Assembly: GCA_009760885.1 (NCBI GenBank)
Contig: CM019719.1
Coordinates: forward strand, 26,839,084 to 26,903,083
Reading direction: 5' to 3'
Source: Achatina immaculata
Lineage: Eukaryota > Mollusca > Gastropoda > Stylommatophora > Achatinidae
Length of the DNA: 64,000 nt
The notes below the pieces were generated by a model that was not told where the DNA came from, ran no database searches, and saw only the letters and a program-made list of their open reading frames with translations. Within the stretch, counting starts at the first letter, position 1. Every line of letters begins with the position of its first letter. Of the stretch, positions 12,113 through 24,240 are shown piece by piece. Both the position numbers and the translations under genes were made by a program.

Positions 12113-13274
12113 TCCTTAAAACGGTGTGGGACTACAGTAAATAGAATCAGTTTTTGCAGACAGCATTTCATGATTTGAGGGAAGGACAAGTTGTAAGTGA
12201 ATTTTAGAGAACCTAATCCCGAGCTCCAGTAACTTGAAGAAAAGATCTGGCCACAACACAGCAGCGCCTAATTACTCTTCCACGAGGATCCTTATAATAA
12301 GATCAACTGCCATTATCATCATCATGTGCGTGTTAGTAAGTACGATCTATTATCCGTTTCCATTTGTGCCGTTCTTTAGTGTCAGTAATAATATTTATTA
12401 TCCCTTTTTTACTCTTGTGATTTATTCGTACATCCAGATATTTCTTTGTCTCCATCATTTTCTAAACCTTATATTCACTAGAAGAAAAATGTTGAGTTTA
12501 TTAACTTTATGCATCTCACGTTATGTTTGCATACGTTTATTGTCTTCTCTTTTAGTTTCCATTAGCTTTATAATAAGCTCAGGAACTTCTCGTATACATC
12601 TTTTGCTTATTATTTCTGGCATGTGAGATATTTGTTGGAATATTCTTCTTTAAAGAAATTTTGTATCGGTCGGGCGCTCCGTAGACGTCACAGCCAGCAA
12701 CTTTCGCAACATTTCATGCACGCATACATTTTTAACATTGGCAGATGTTTATGAGAATTCAGAATCATCTTTTGATTATAGCAATACATTTTGTTTCTTC
12801 TCTTCCCTGTTTTTATTCGTTTGATTCTGCGTTTTGTGTGTGTGCGCGCGCGCGCGCTTGTTTGTATCTTTATTTTCGTCATAATATAACTGGCAACACA
12901 TTTTATCTTTTTCTCTTGGCACTTGCGTGTTTTCTGCGACTACCAGTCTAAACTGGCGCCACGAGGCTGTACACGAATACAAATGTCGTCTGTGGTCGCC
13001 TTTTAAAAACCAAACAGAAGACACCGGTAGAAGCTGAACCCTAACCACGCTTACTCCTCGAGGGAACCCAGCCATCCCCAAACTCGTTGATCAGGTTTAA
13101 ACACTGTTCGGTATACCATTCGCTGGAGTTAGGACAGTCGTTGCCATTATCTGTTGCTCAGTGGCTCCGATCTGTCTTCTACACAGTCCTCTTCTCTTAC
13201 TTTAGTTTATAGTACATTATAACATTTATAAAAAAAAAAAAGAAAAAAAAAAGATTAAGCTCTGAATTTAGTTC
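12113..13274. other. No gene seen
   Basis: AT-rich DNA with a short TG/GC alternating run at 12836-12858. The 130-codon plus frame at 12234-12626 is hydrophobic and low-complexity with no credible signal or homology, so it is left unassigned. Confidence 0.45.
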
Positions 13275-13405
13275 GCAGATGGAACAAATATAGCACATTA
13301 AAATAAGTTTAAAATATAGAACATTAAAATAAAATTAAAATATAGAAAATTAAACTAAAGTTCAAATATAGCACATTAAAATAAAGTTCAAATATAGCAC
13401 ATTGC
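13275..13405. repeat. Degenerate ~27-bp AT-rich tandem repeat
   Basis: About five imperfect units of ATATAGCACATTAAAATAAA plus GTTCAA. Copies vary in length. Confidence 0.75.
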
Positions 13406-14275
13406 TTCCGGAAATTAAGTTCAAATGTTGACATTTCCACGACCTTAAACTCTTTTATTTAACAGACATACACTAATCCATGTTTATGGTTGCTGACTGG
13501 TTAAAACGAGCCATCGTCTCATTTTATTTTGACGTCTTGTACGACAGCAACACATTCTTTCCACTTCTCACAGTCACAAACGAGTCTTAAGTAGCGCCTT
13601 TGCATGTTCTCCATCAAGATTTCAGTAGTTTTTCATCAGGCTGTCCTCCCTTGCGAACAACTGTGTTAAGAGCACACTTATCTTAACATAGTGTTTATGA
13701 GACAGGGAATATAGATCTGTTTGCTTAAAAACTCTGACCTACCTCTGTAGCCCAGAAACTTGTAGCAATCAACACTAATTGTAATTGTTATTTTTGTAGA
13801 ATGTAATGTCAGGTTGGTGGACGGATGGGGACATGGAGATCTCTGGCGGGGATGAGGGAAGTCTGGTGTGAAACCAATGAATCCAGGACGTGACAAGCCT
13901 ATGGGTCTTTACAACAATGGCTATCAGAATGATGTAAAGAAAACAGAACCAGTAGACTATAGGTGGCGGGGAATGGATATTGTTGAAGCACTCATCAGAT
14001 TCCTCATCTCAAAGTCGGAGTGTCTTTGTGGAACTGTCTCAAAACCATCTGACATGGAGAAGGGACTTATGTACAGCCACCAGAGGCTGGAAAACAAAGT
14101 TTTGGCCAGGCCAGCCACACTGTCTTCATGGCAGTCCAAGCAAGACCACAGTCTGCCCTAGCAAGGAAAGGTGCTGAAGTCGGAGTTACCCAGCCAAAAG
14201 TTGCATTGCAAAAATCAGGGTAACACGCATTATCGCTAATGCGAACGAAGAAGAAGAAGAAGATCAGGTTGTCCT
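13406..14275. other. Unassigned region ending in (GAA)n
   Basis: No gene is supported. The segment from about 13860 ends in AACGAAGAAGAAGAAGAAG at 14246-14263. That is the kind of simple tail seen at other LINE 3' ends in this window (compare 36826-36844), so it may be the 3' end of an unrecognised retroelement. The ~95-codon frame at 13868-14161 has no domain I recognise. Confidence 0.4.
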
Positions 14276-14371
14276 TAATCGATCTTCTTTTTCTTTATTG
14301 CCCCCCCCCCCCTGATGTGCAATGTGTGACTGTTCTAGCAAATCGTGCTGTGGTCTTGATGGAGAACAATA

Positions 14372-14575
14372 AATTATGCCCATAATAAACCTCCACCAGA
14401 GCACAGGCTAATTATGTCCGTATATAAACCTCCACCAGAGTACAGGCTAATTATGCCCGTATATAAACCTCCACCAGAGCACAGGCTAATTATGCCCTAT
14501 ATAAACCTCCACCAGAGCACAGGCTAATTATGCCCGTATATAAACCTCCACCAGAGCACAGACTAATTTTGTATC
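14372..14575. repeat. 39-bp minisatellite, about 5 copies
   Basis: The unit contains TATATAAACCTCCACCAGAG followed by CACAGGCTAATTATGCCCG. The first and last copies are the most diverged. Confidence 0.93.
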
Positions 14576-14604
14576 CGAAACAACACCGCGGGGACATTAA
14601 ACCT

Positions 14605-14825
14605 GCCATTTATTCATTCATTTGTATGTCCCTTGCGGAACTTTGCCTCCCTAACAGCTCTCTTGAAGGCCTCTAGGTTGTGAGCAATATGCCCTGCTGC
14701 TGATGCCTCCATTCGCAGATCATCATTAACATTTTGTTGCCATCTTCGCCTTGGTCTTCATTTTTTTGTTTTTTCTTTTTCTCATTATGTACCATTCCAA
14801 GACTGTCTTCTCCAAGCCTACCACT
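14605..14825 (-). mobile_element. LINE-D 3' end, decayed copy
   Basis: Homologous to the cleaner LINE-D copies at 29108-29410 and 42427-42661. On the minus strand the 3' end reads through the REAKF-type codons, then a stop and ATGAATGAAT tail. Substitutions and small indels interrupt the frame. No RT core is present. Confidence 0.8.
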
Positions 14826-15289
14826 CAACACAAAAGAACACATGAACGTTCTTGTAATCCTACAACACGGACGCCATGTTTTGCCTGAAAACTAAAGTCT
14901 TTAGCAGTTTACATTAACGAGCTGAAAAATCACGGACAACTACAGAACAAAACAATAAGACTGACTTAATATTACTCTTAAAAAGATAAAACAAAGAGGC
15001 CGTAACGACCAGTGGTAAGATAAGATTTGAGCTTAATACTAACAAATACAGAAATAGCTGATTTTCAACGACTGAAAAGAAGCTAAAAGAGTGGAACAGA
15101 AATGTTTATATTATAAACTACACAACAGACTTGCTATGGAAGACGGCCCATCCCATCTAGCTAGAAACTTCACCAAAACAAATGTAATGAGGAATTATTC
15201 AACGATTTTTTTTTAAGCAAGGAGTAGCACTAAGGGATATAACCCGTAAAATGTTGGCAGGATGACTTATCTTTCCATAGCGTCCAAAA
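14826..15289. other. No gene seen
   Basis: AT-rich unique DNA with no supported feature. Confidence 0.45.
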
Positions 15290-15600
15290 AAAAAAACATT
15301 CACAGGAAGGTTAAAGATTACATACATAAAAAATATATACAGTTTATAGGAACAAAATATACATTTTATAAGAAGTATAAAATATACAATTGATGGTAAC
15401 AAAATATACAATTTATAGAAATTTGTATAATTTATAGAAACAAAATAAACAGTTAAACGGAATAGAATACAAATTATATAGGGGAAAAATATATAATTTA
15501 TAGAAACAAAATGTACAATTTATAGGAATCTGTATAATTTATAGAAAGAGAATATACAATTTATAGGAACAAAATATACTGTTGGTATGAATAGAATGTA
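15290..15600. repeat. Degenerate AT-rich tandem repeat (~20-24 bp)
   Basis: Irregular repetition of ACAAAATATACAATTTATAG-like units, with length and sequence variants. It looks like an old, eroded minisatellite. Confidence 0.7.
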
Positions 15601-16043
15601 TATTAATTCAGGGAAACAGAAAAAAAAGCCTGCAGGTGTTTAACTGAAAATCGAAGAAATCATACATTAAAATTATTTCATGTGCTTATTGTACACTCTT
15701 ACATGGTCCCGATTTTACGAGACCCAATTTTACGTGAACGTGACACAGACTGATGCTATACAGAGAGCTCGCAGCAAATGTCACTGGACAAAGAGAGGAG
15801 TGTGCTGATCAGAGAAGTCTCTAAGCTAAATCACACTGTGGATGTTAGTTACGGAGCGATCATCGTGCACCAAACTGTCACAGATGGTGACATTTGATCG
15901 ATGATGTCACTGCTACTGGTTAAAGTTCTGAAACACTCATCTGTGAGATACACTTCATGAAAGGGGACACAACTATAAGACACTACAAGTTTTCTAGGAT
16001 TTATTCCACTCGTCTCCCTTAACAGTTATAATTATTCTCGGCG

Positions 16044-16045
<2 letters not shown>
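15601..16045. other. No gene seen
   Basis: No supported feature. Confidence 0.45.

Positions 16046-16104
<59 letters not shown>
16046..16104. repeat. (TCTA)n microsatellite
   Basis: About 14-15 perfect tetranucleotide units. Confidence 0.97.
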
Positions 16105-16604
16105 CTTTTGCCTGTTTCAAACTCTGTTAGTTCTTTATATTTATATACCTATAGGCCACACATCATTCTTTTCATTCCGTCTGTCCACGGTTATTTTTTT
16201 TTCACATGCTTAAAAATGTATTTGTGAGATTTTGATGAAATTTATACTGTCCATGATTTTTCCCTCTTTTCTCTTTTCCTGTTTATCTTTCCTGCTGTTA
16301 TGATATTTTCGAGCCCATCCCTTCTTATTATTTGTCAAATGAATGCTGATTGTCGCTTTCTATGTTTTTAATTAGACTGCTATCTATATTTGCTTTTGTT
16401 GGACATTAATATTTTGTCATCTTCTTATGTGCCAGATGGAAGAAATGTGGCCCGGTCTGCTTGGCTTCTATGCATGATGACAATATTCTCCGTCAGGGTA
16501 GTAGGATGGATGCGGCATGTAGCAAAAAAATATACGACAGTCATGTCTCAAACAACAACAAAATTATATGGCGAAATTTTGGAAGAGAAGAAGGCAATTA
16601 AGTA

Positions 16605-17030
16605 CCACGATTAGGTGCCGTGCCGTTTTCCGTTATCGGTCATTCTGTCCCGTAGCTGTCGGTTCTTGAGATTTTCCTCATTTCATTCGGTGATTCTCTT
16701 TTATTGTGCCATCGACGTCAGTGATTTGTATTTTTCTTCGTCTTCCCCTGCTTCTCTTCCCATTCATCTTTTCTGTGTTCAAGGCATTTCCTTTTATTTA
16801 TTTGTCCAAGTAAGGATGACTGCTGTTTTCTTATGGATTTAATTAAACTCCTTCCTACGTTTGCTTTTGTAAGATATTCACCGTTTGCCATCTTAGCGGT
16901 CCATGGTATTCTGAACATTATTCTATGAAGTAACATATCTGCTGCTTCTAGTGATCTTTGCATCGATCTGTTTCCTGTCCATGACTCACTTCCATAGAGT
17001 AGCATAGTCTCAATGTAGCATAACTCTTTT
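16605..17030 (-). mobile_element. LINE-E 3' fragment (RT-linked C-terminal region)
   Basis: The minus-strand translation starts with MLLYGSESWTGNRSMQRSLE and includes RIPWTAKMANGEYLTKANVG. This is the LLYGSE(T/S)WT...(R/K)(I/V)PWTAK block found just after the reverse transcriptase domain of many animal non-LTR elements. The frame is broken downstream, and a NRQLRDRM-like C-terminal end is visible in another frame down to about 16605. Sequence around 16360-16420 resembles 16840-16905, so a second partial copy may lie beside it. No RT catalytic motif is present. Confidence 0.8.
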
Positions 17031-17189
17031 TCTGATGTTCATTAACAGGGATGCATATTAAGTAATATATTTCTCATTTGATTGGAAGCTGTTTTCACTT
17101 CCCATTTGATGTTGCTGGAGTAAAGACTAAATCAATGAAAGTAACTACAGAAATATAACCAAAATAGATCTTCTACTCCATAGCAGCCA

Positions 17190-17892
17190 GAAGTGGTACC
17201 GAAAATAATAAATATATATGTATAAAACGTGGAAAAATTCACATAGAAAGGATAGATATTGAAGAAGTCTATCAATTTGCATACCTTGGCAGCTACATAG
17301 ACCAGGACGGTGACACTGGACAAGAAATTAGAATTAGAATTGCAAAAGCAGCATCGATCTTCAAGAATCTTGAGAACATATGGAATTCAAAAGTTATAAG
17401 CACAGAAACCACGTTAAGACTATTCTGTTCAAATGTAATATCCACCCTCTTTTATGCATGTGAAAGCTGGAACAACTAAAGAAATAGAAAAGAAATTAGA
17501 CTCTTTTGAAAACAAATGCCTAAGGAAAATACTCGGCATCAAATGGAACGAATTCAAAAACAATGCAGAGATAAGACAAATGACTGAACAACAACCAGTC
17601 TCATGGGTGATCAGGAAAAGGAGATGGACATATGTTGGGCACGTGATGAGAAGAAATGATCAGAGAATCCCAAAACAAGCTATAAAATGTAACACAACAG
17701 GCCAAAGAAAAAGAGGCAGACCGCGTGAAACTCTGAAAAGGACATTGTTAAGAGAGACCAAATTAATAGGCATAAAATCCCTTGATGAGGCTGAAAGACT
17801 CGCCGAAGACAGGAAAAATTGGCGCACTATCTATCGAACCCTATGTGACGTTTAATGGCACGGGAAGGATATAAGATATAAGATAAGATATA
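17190..17892 (+). mobile_element. LINE-A 3' part, frameshifted ORF2
   Basis: The first frame carries VYQFAYLGSYIDQDG, RIAKAASIFKNLENIWNSKV and LFYACESW. One missing base near 17470 shifts to KEIEKKLDSFENKCLRKILG, followed by RRWTYVGHVMRRNDQRIPKQ, RGRPRETLKRTLLRETK and the natural stop at 17853-17855. The tail is an ATAAG-type repeat to 17892. This is the region downstream of the RT domain; the polymerase core is missing through 5' truncation. It serves as the reference copy for the fragments at 5251, 32764 and 49284. Confidence 0.9.
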
Positions 17893-19495
17893 ACGTATGC
17901 CCTGAAGTATACACGGAAAGCCTAACACTACCAACAAATAGCAAATTTGCAAGAAAAAAATTAGATTTTACAGACTTGTAACGTTTTCGTTTCAATAATT
18001 GTCCGTTGAAAGTCTAATCTCACACAACAGTTGTATGGTCATGGACAGTTTCTTGATGAATTAAGCAGGGATTTCAATAAAACTGAGATTGTACAGACGT
18101 CCACACTAGCAACACTCTTTCCGTTTCCTCTAACCAAACGGTTGGTGTTTTGTTGAGATATTACCACAGTGTTGAGATATGAAAATTGCTACAGAAAATG
18201 ACACAAATCTTTCACTATCAAATTCGCTATGATATTTTATTGGGTTCATGTAAGTCACTGTATTTTAGTGTTGATAAAGAGATGAGTTTTCCATTCCTTC
18301 AGAGCCTACGTTTTGCTTGGATTTATACTGAGGATTTGGTGACGCAGATGAGAAGGCTGGGTAGGTTGTCAAAGACGGCCACTGATTGGCTCTCTCTTCA
18401 TGACTAAATCATTTCCTGGGCTGGTAAAGCAAGGGAGACAACTGGCACCATTTCTAAAGTAGCCACGACACTGCCAGAGTCGAACGTGCCAGGCAAGCCA
18501 CAGCCACACAAAGGAACTCATCTTCCCTCGATTAATGCGAGGATATTCCTGATCCTGAGCGAGCCAGATCCGCCTCCAGTTAAATGCGAGGGATGTCTCA
18601 AACTGCAGAGTAAATATTGAAAAGGAAAACACGATCTGGGCACGAGACAAAGCAACTAATCGTCCATGCTGTTTCAATACGTGCCCGAGACCCGATCGCC
18701 TCACAATCAAGAAAGTTGTTCGGCATTTCCGTGCAAGGGCCGGAAATAGCTTTGAAAGATGATAACGAGGAATCATGTTCCAGATTTTTTTTTCTTTCTC
18801 TGCCTTCGTCATCTACACTTTCTTGTTCGGATTTCAGAATTTTGATGACAGTAATATATTCTTGGACGAGCTTTCAACATTAAAACTTCATCAACTTTGT
18901 GTCTCTGTCTTAAACCCGATTAGCTTCTGATAATTATGGAAATGTGTGCTTTGCTCCCAACAAATTTTTTTCTCTTCTTTTTGCCTTTTGTATGTATCAT
19001 ATTGCATCGACTTCTTCTGCTGTTCAGCCAGTAATGATGATGATGATGACAGGCTGTCAGAGATCTCTTTCATTTCTGGAAAATATACCAGATGATGGAA
19101 GAGTAGAACACTATCCAGCTGAAATGTCAGGCTTTTAAACATAAGTATCACTGGGATAACAGTGAGTCCTTTATCCTAGTACAGGCTACCAATATACTAA
19201 AGTAGGCTTCTAACAAGCGAGGGAGCTTTATTTTTGACGGAGTGGGAGAACTGGCCCTCGGGCTATCTAACATTCCGCGTCTGCATTGCTCAGCTTCCAC
19301 TCAACCTTCAAACATTCAGTTTAGTTGATTGATGGGCTGGTTGATTGGATGATTGATCGGTCAATTATTATTATATTGATTGATTGCCTGACTGCTTGGG
19401 TGATTGATTGATTGATTTCAGGAGGTAGCGTCACATAAGTCAGAAAAGTCTCATATCTGCCCCCGCCGACCCTTCCAGTAACCACATAAGATGTG
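17893..19495. other. No gene seen
   Basis: Unique DNA. The 147-codon minus frame at 18369-18812 and its plus-strand shadow show no domain I recognise and no transmembrane or signal pattern worth reporting. Confidence 0.45.
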
Positions 19496-19499
19496 TGTG

Positions 19500-19501
19500 A
19501 T

Positions 19502-19532
<31 letters not shown>

Positions 19533-19533
19533 A
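19500..19533. repeat. (GT)n microsatellite
   Basis: Pure GT run of about 14 units preceded by interrupted GT. Confidence 0.95.
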
Positions 19534-19749
19534 CTGATTGTCTCTTATCCCGCTTTGTTTGTGGGCTCTCATTTATGCTCTTGTAGTAAGAAATACACAA
19601 AGAATATGAGAAACGTTTTTCAAGGAAATTAAGTTGTCTAGCTACAGCTCTTCAGCACTTGGAGCTCCTTGCGTTTTAGCGAAGTTCGTTCAGTGTTAAA
19701 CACTACTTTAATGTTTCCAAGCGAGTCACGGAAACCTCCAGCGTGGGCC

Positions 19750-19937
19750 ACCCAGATCTTCCAGCGAAAGATATACAGACTTCCAACGTAAGATACGCAG
19801 ACTTCCAGCGTGAGCCACCCAGACTTCCAACGAAAGATACACAGACTTTCAACGTAAGATATACAGATTTCCAGCGAAAGATACACAGACATCCAGCAAG
19901 AGATACACAGACTTCCAACGAGAGATACACAGACTCC
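19750..19937. repeat. 22-bp minisatellite, about 8 copies
   Basis: The unit is GACTTCCAACGAAAGATACA plus CA. Variants with CAGCGTGAGCCACCC occur in the left part. Open frames on both strands across it are artefacts. Confidence 0.9.
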
Positions 19938-20725
19938 ACAATAAACAATACACACACACAATACAATACGCACTTCTCTTTTAGCGAATTCATATTTTGA
20001 ACCATAATATAAGATAAACACATGCATCGTCGAATTTCCACGTAAAATTATAAGTAAAAACGTTTATTATAATTTTTTTTTTGTGTGTGTGTACTCTTTA
20101 ATTTTTTTTTTTTAACATTTTCAACGAATTGTATGAAAGCGTCAAGAATTACAGGAAGATATTTTCACTGCTCAACAAAAGCAATTACAATTCTGCTGTT
20201 CAAAAAATAAAAAAACAACGAGAGAGAGTTGAGTGCATTCTTCACGTAAAACCTCATAGAAACCAAAATAGCACATCAAAATTGCCCTCATCAATTATTT
20301 CTTCCCCGCGATCAACACAAAGAGCGTTTTCTCACTTAACAGTTTAAGAAGCCAGCCCTCTATAGCCAATGAAAATTTAAACATGTATACCACTCGGGCT
20401 GGCCATTTCAAACCTGGCCAAAACCTCAACCCGGACACACACACACAAAAAAAAACCCTCCCAGAAAACTTATCCGAGATTCCAGGAGGCGGTAAAGCTG
20501 AAATCAATAATGGAGCAATTACACCGAGGTCCCATCTGAGGCGGGATCCTCGCGTTCCTATTGATAGCTGACATTTCTTTCTCCCAGGCTTGGCTTTCTT
20601 TAAGCAAGAAGATGACGAACACACTTAATGTTTTTATTATTCGGCTGTTTTTTTTTGTGTGGCTGTTAAATATATTTTGTTGTATTGGGGTGTGCAGGGT
20701 TGCATGGTTAGTTTTTATGGATATA
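19938..20725. other. No gene seen
   Basis: Contains poly-T runs near 20072 and 20103 and an A run near 20449. No exon or transposon is supported. Confidence 0.45.
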
Positions 20726-21165
20726 GTAATACATGTGAGAGTCTTTGACAAGATATTACATGTGAGGGTCTTGGTCAAGGTATTATATGTGAGGGTCTTG
20801 GACAAGGTATTACATATGAGAGTCTTGAACAACGTATTACGTATGAAAGTCTTGGTCAAGGTATTACGTATGAAAGTCTTGGTCAAGGTATTACGTATGA
20901 AAGTCTTGGTCAAGGTATTACGTATGAAAGTCTTGGTCAAGGTATTACGTATGAAAGTCTTGGTCAAGGTATTACGTATGAAAGTCTTGGTCAAGGTATT
21001 ACGTATGAAAGTCTTGGTCAAGGTATTACGTATGAAAGTCTTGGTCAAGGTATTATGTATGAAAGTCTTGGTCAAGGTATTACATATGAAAGTCTTGGTC
21101 GAGGTATTATGTATGAAAGTCTTGATCAAGGTATTATGTATGAAAGTCTTGGTCAAGGTTAGTAC
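20726..21165. repeat. 27-bp minisatellite, about 16 copies
   Basis: The unit is GTATTACGTATGAAAGTCTT plus GGTCAAG. The middle copies are nearly identical and the flanking ones diverge. Since 27 is a multiple of three, long frames stay open on both strands with a 9-residue period (for example VLRMKVLVK). Both being open at once is a composition effect, not coding. Confidence 0.95.
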
Positions 21166-21900
21166 GTGTGAGAGACTTTAACAAAGTATTACGTACAAGA
21201 GTTCTGGACAAGGTTAGTACATATGAGAGACTTGGACAAAGTATTACATACGAGAGTTCTGGACAAGGTTAGTACATATGAGAGACTTGGACAAAGTATT
21301 ACATACGAGAGTTCTGGACAAGGTTAGTACATATGAGAGACTTGGACAAAGTATTACATACGAGAGTTCTGGACAAGGTTAGTACATATGAGAGACTTGG
21401 ACAAAGTATTACGTATGAGAGTTCTGGACAAGATTAGTACATGTGAGAGACTTGGACAAAGTATTACGTATGAGAGTTCTGGACAAGTTAATGAGAGTCT
21501 TGGAGAAAGTATTACGTATGAGAGTTCTGGACAAGATTAGTACATGTGAGAGACTTGGACAAAGTATTACATATGAGAGTCTTGAACAAGGTTAGTACAT
21601 ATGAGAGACTTGGACAAAGTATTACATATGAGTGTCTTGAACAAGGTTAGTACATGTGAGAGACTTGGACAAAGTATTACATATGAGAGTCTTGGACAAG
21701 TTAATGAGAGTCTTGAAGAAGGTTAGTACATGTGAGAGACTTTGACAAAGTGTTACTTATGAGAGTCTTGGACAAAATAATAAGTATGGGAGTTCTTGAC
21801 AAGGTATTACGTCTGTAAATCTTTGACAGGGTAATACGCCTGAGATTCTTGGATAACGTATTATGTGCCTGAGTCTTTGACAGCTATTACGTATAAAATT
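21166..21900. repeat. 55-bp higher-order derivative of the 27-bp repeat
   Basis: The array continues, but the repeating block is now a pair: GTTAGTACATATGAGAGACT-type units alternate with AAAGTATTACATACGAGAGT-type units, giving a 55-bp period. After about 21480 the order decays. It is continuous with the 27-bp array to its left. Confidence 0.9.
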
Positions 21901-22334
21901 CTTTGACTAGGTTTTACGTGAGAAAGTCTTTGACAAGTGAAAAGCTCAAGAGATTTGCTAAAGTATTAGGGGCAGTGACTGAACACTCAAGTTTGTTTAT
22001 ATCTAAAAAATTTAGTAGCATGTCTTGTTATTATTGTTATTGTTGCTGTTTTATTGCTGTTGTTGATGCGTTGTTCATAATGATGTTTCTATCTGACTGG
22101 AGCTATGAGCAAGATTTTTACCTGTAGACGCGAAAAGGTGGGCTAGCACGGACTCCAAAAAAAAAGATCGCCGCATATTCCAACATCACGGAAAACAACA
22201 GTGCGCCCTGCCATGTTAACCAGGCTGAAATTGTCACTGGGGGCACCACTCTGAGAAGTGCCTTTTTAGCAAATCAGTGCCTCTGATTTGCTAAACATGT
22301 CTTATTAGAGTACTGATCTTTTCCGTTTAGTACA
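21901..22334. other. No gene seen
   Basis: No supported feature. Confidence 0.45.
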
Positions 22335-22418
22335 CCATCATCATCATCATTACCATCATCATCATCATCATCATCACCACCACCACCAGCATCATCATCA
22401 TCACCAGCACAATCATCA
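22335..22418. repeat. (CAT)n trinucleotide repeat, interrupted
   Basis: Runs of CAT and CAC trinucleotides, interrupted. The Asp-rich minus-strand frame here is an artefact. Confidence 0.92.
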
Positions 22419-22694
22419 TGTACCATCCTTCTCACTGACGACTGATGGGAACAAATCTCCAGCTTGCTGTGTCTCTTGCCTTCAACGTGCACTAAAGTAA
22501 GCTTAGCTTTATCTGACCCTTGATATCGTCCACATGCCCTGTATACGTCCAGTCATCATGGAACTTTCCTCAATCTTCTCCCTGTAGAAACTGTTCCGTA
22601 CACTTCCTTTCCCTCTTCAAGCCACCAAAATAGCTTAACTTTCTGATATTTCATCTATTTCCATTTTGAGCTCAGTTTTAGGAATCATTCATCT

Positions 22695-22935
22695 TTAAAG
22701 CCTCGATGGTATAGTGCTTAGTGCATTTGCTGCCGGGCAGAAGGTCCCTGGTTCGATTTCTCACTCGGGCGGAATTTTTCGGACTGACCAGAACCGGCAA
22801 CAACCCACCCTGAAAGAAAATGGGTACCTGGGGTTTCCCTAGAAAAACAAAAGCAGCAACGGCGAGTGGTGGCATACCTTATCAAACGCCATAGTGGCCT
22901 AGAAACGTGAAGGCACTGTCACCTGCGTTTAAACG
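22695..22935 (+). mobile_element. SINE-1 copy (tRNA-derived)
   Basis: The head is tRNA-like: an A-box-like GATGGTATAGTGCTTAGTGC at about 22705 and a B box GGTTCGATTTC at 22750-22760, spaced as in tRNA genes. The body follows, with GGGTACCTGGGGTTTCC and GCCTAGAAACGTGAAGGCA. The same body layout recurs at 28286-28515. The cloverleaf is degenerate and the element has a tail, so this is a SINE rather than a functional tRNA gene. Confidence 0.82.
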
Positions 22936-23228
22936 GTGTTGTTTATAAGCAGTCTGCACTTATATGGGTAATAAGGTTCCATTTCTAAAATCTCTTTCTC
23001 TTTTTTTAGGAGTGGAAGAATAGCAATTCTGTAGAGTGAAAACTGCAGTATTTGCTTGAGTTCATAACATTTATCTCTGGCAAATAGTTAAGTGTAGAAG
23101 TCGTTATTGATGTAGCTATCTTCTTCTTCTCTGCGTTCGAGGTTGTTGGTCACGACAGATCCTGATCCCTGTCGACAGGGCAAAGCTCACGGACCTTTTC
23201 AGATCCTCAGACAAGCCCAAAAACTTTT
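22936..23228. other. No gene seen
   Basis: Short spacer between SINE-1 and the 19-bp array, with nothing recognisable. Confidence 0.45.
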
Positions 23229-24240
23229 GTACCACGCTTACGTCCTTAGGCCATGCTTCACATCTCATGCCATGTCTCACGTCTCAGACCATGCACCACG
23301 TCTCAGACCATGCTTCACATCTCATGCCATGCACCACGTCTCAGGCCATGCACCACGTCTCAGGCCATGCACCACGTCTCAGGCCATGCACCACGTCTCA
23401 GGCCATGCACCACGTCTCAGGCCATGCACCACGTCTCAGACCATGCACCACGTCTCAGGCCATGCACCACGTCTCAGGCCATGCACCACGTCTCAGGCCA
23501 TGCACCACGTCTCAGGCCATGCACCACGTCTCAGGCCATGCACCACGTCTCAGACCATGCACCACGTCTCAGACCATGCACCACGTCTCAAACCATGCAC
23601 TATGTCTCAGACCATGCACCACGTCTCAGACCATGCACTATGTCTCAGACCATGCACCACGTCTCAGACCATGCACCACGTCTCAGACCATGCACCATGT
23701 CTCAGACCATGCACCACGTCTCAGACCATGCACTATGTCTCAGACCATGCACCATGTCTCAGACCATGCACCATGTCTCAGACCATGCACCACGTCTCAG
23801 ACCATGCACCATGTCTCAGACCATGCACCACGTCTCAGACCATGCACCATGTCTCAGACCATGCACCACGTCTCAGACCATGCACCATGTCTCAGACCAT
23901 GCACCATGTCTCAGACCATGCACCACGTCTCAGACCATGCACCATGTCTCAGACCATGCACCACGTCTCAGACCATGCACTATGTCTCAGACCATGCACC
24001 ACGTCTCAGGCCATGCACCACGTCTCAGACCATGCACCACGTCTCAGACCATGCACCACGTCTCAGACCATGCACCACGTCTCAGACCATGCACCATGTC
24101 TCAGGCCATGCACTATGTCTCAGACCATGCACCACGTCTCAGGCCATGCACCACGTCTCAGACCATGCACCACGTCTCAGACCATGCACCACGTCTCAGA
24201 CCATGCACCACGTCTCAGACCATGCACCATGTCTCAGGCC
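23229..24240. repeat. 19-bp GC-rich minisatellite, about 53 copies
   Basis: The unit is RCCATGCACCAYGTCTCAG (19 bp). Variation falls mostly at two sites: G/A at the first base, and CACGTCT versus CATGTCT or TATGTCT. The unit contains no stop in any plus frame, and 19 is not a multiple of 3, so all three plus frames stay open for 330-420 codons with the same 19-residue period. These long frames are therefore not evidence of a protein. Right flank 24241-24640 holds nothing recognisable. Confidence 0.96.

Noticed and set aside
20470..21181. Overlapping 206- and 228-codon frames on opposite strands
   Set aside because: Both come from the 27-bp minisatellite, which is open on both strands with a 9-residue period.
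22695..22770. Possible tRNA gene
   Set aside because: A and B boxes are present, but the cloverleaf is degenerate and the sequence continues into a shared SINE-1 body found again at 28286.
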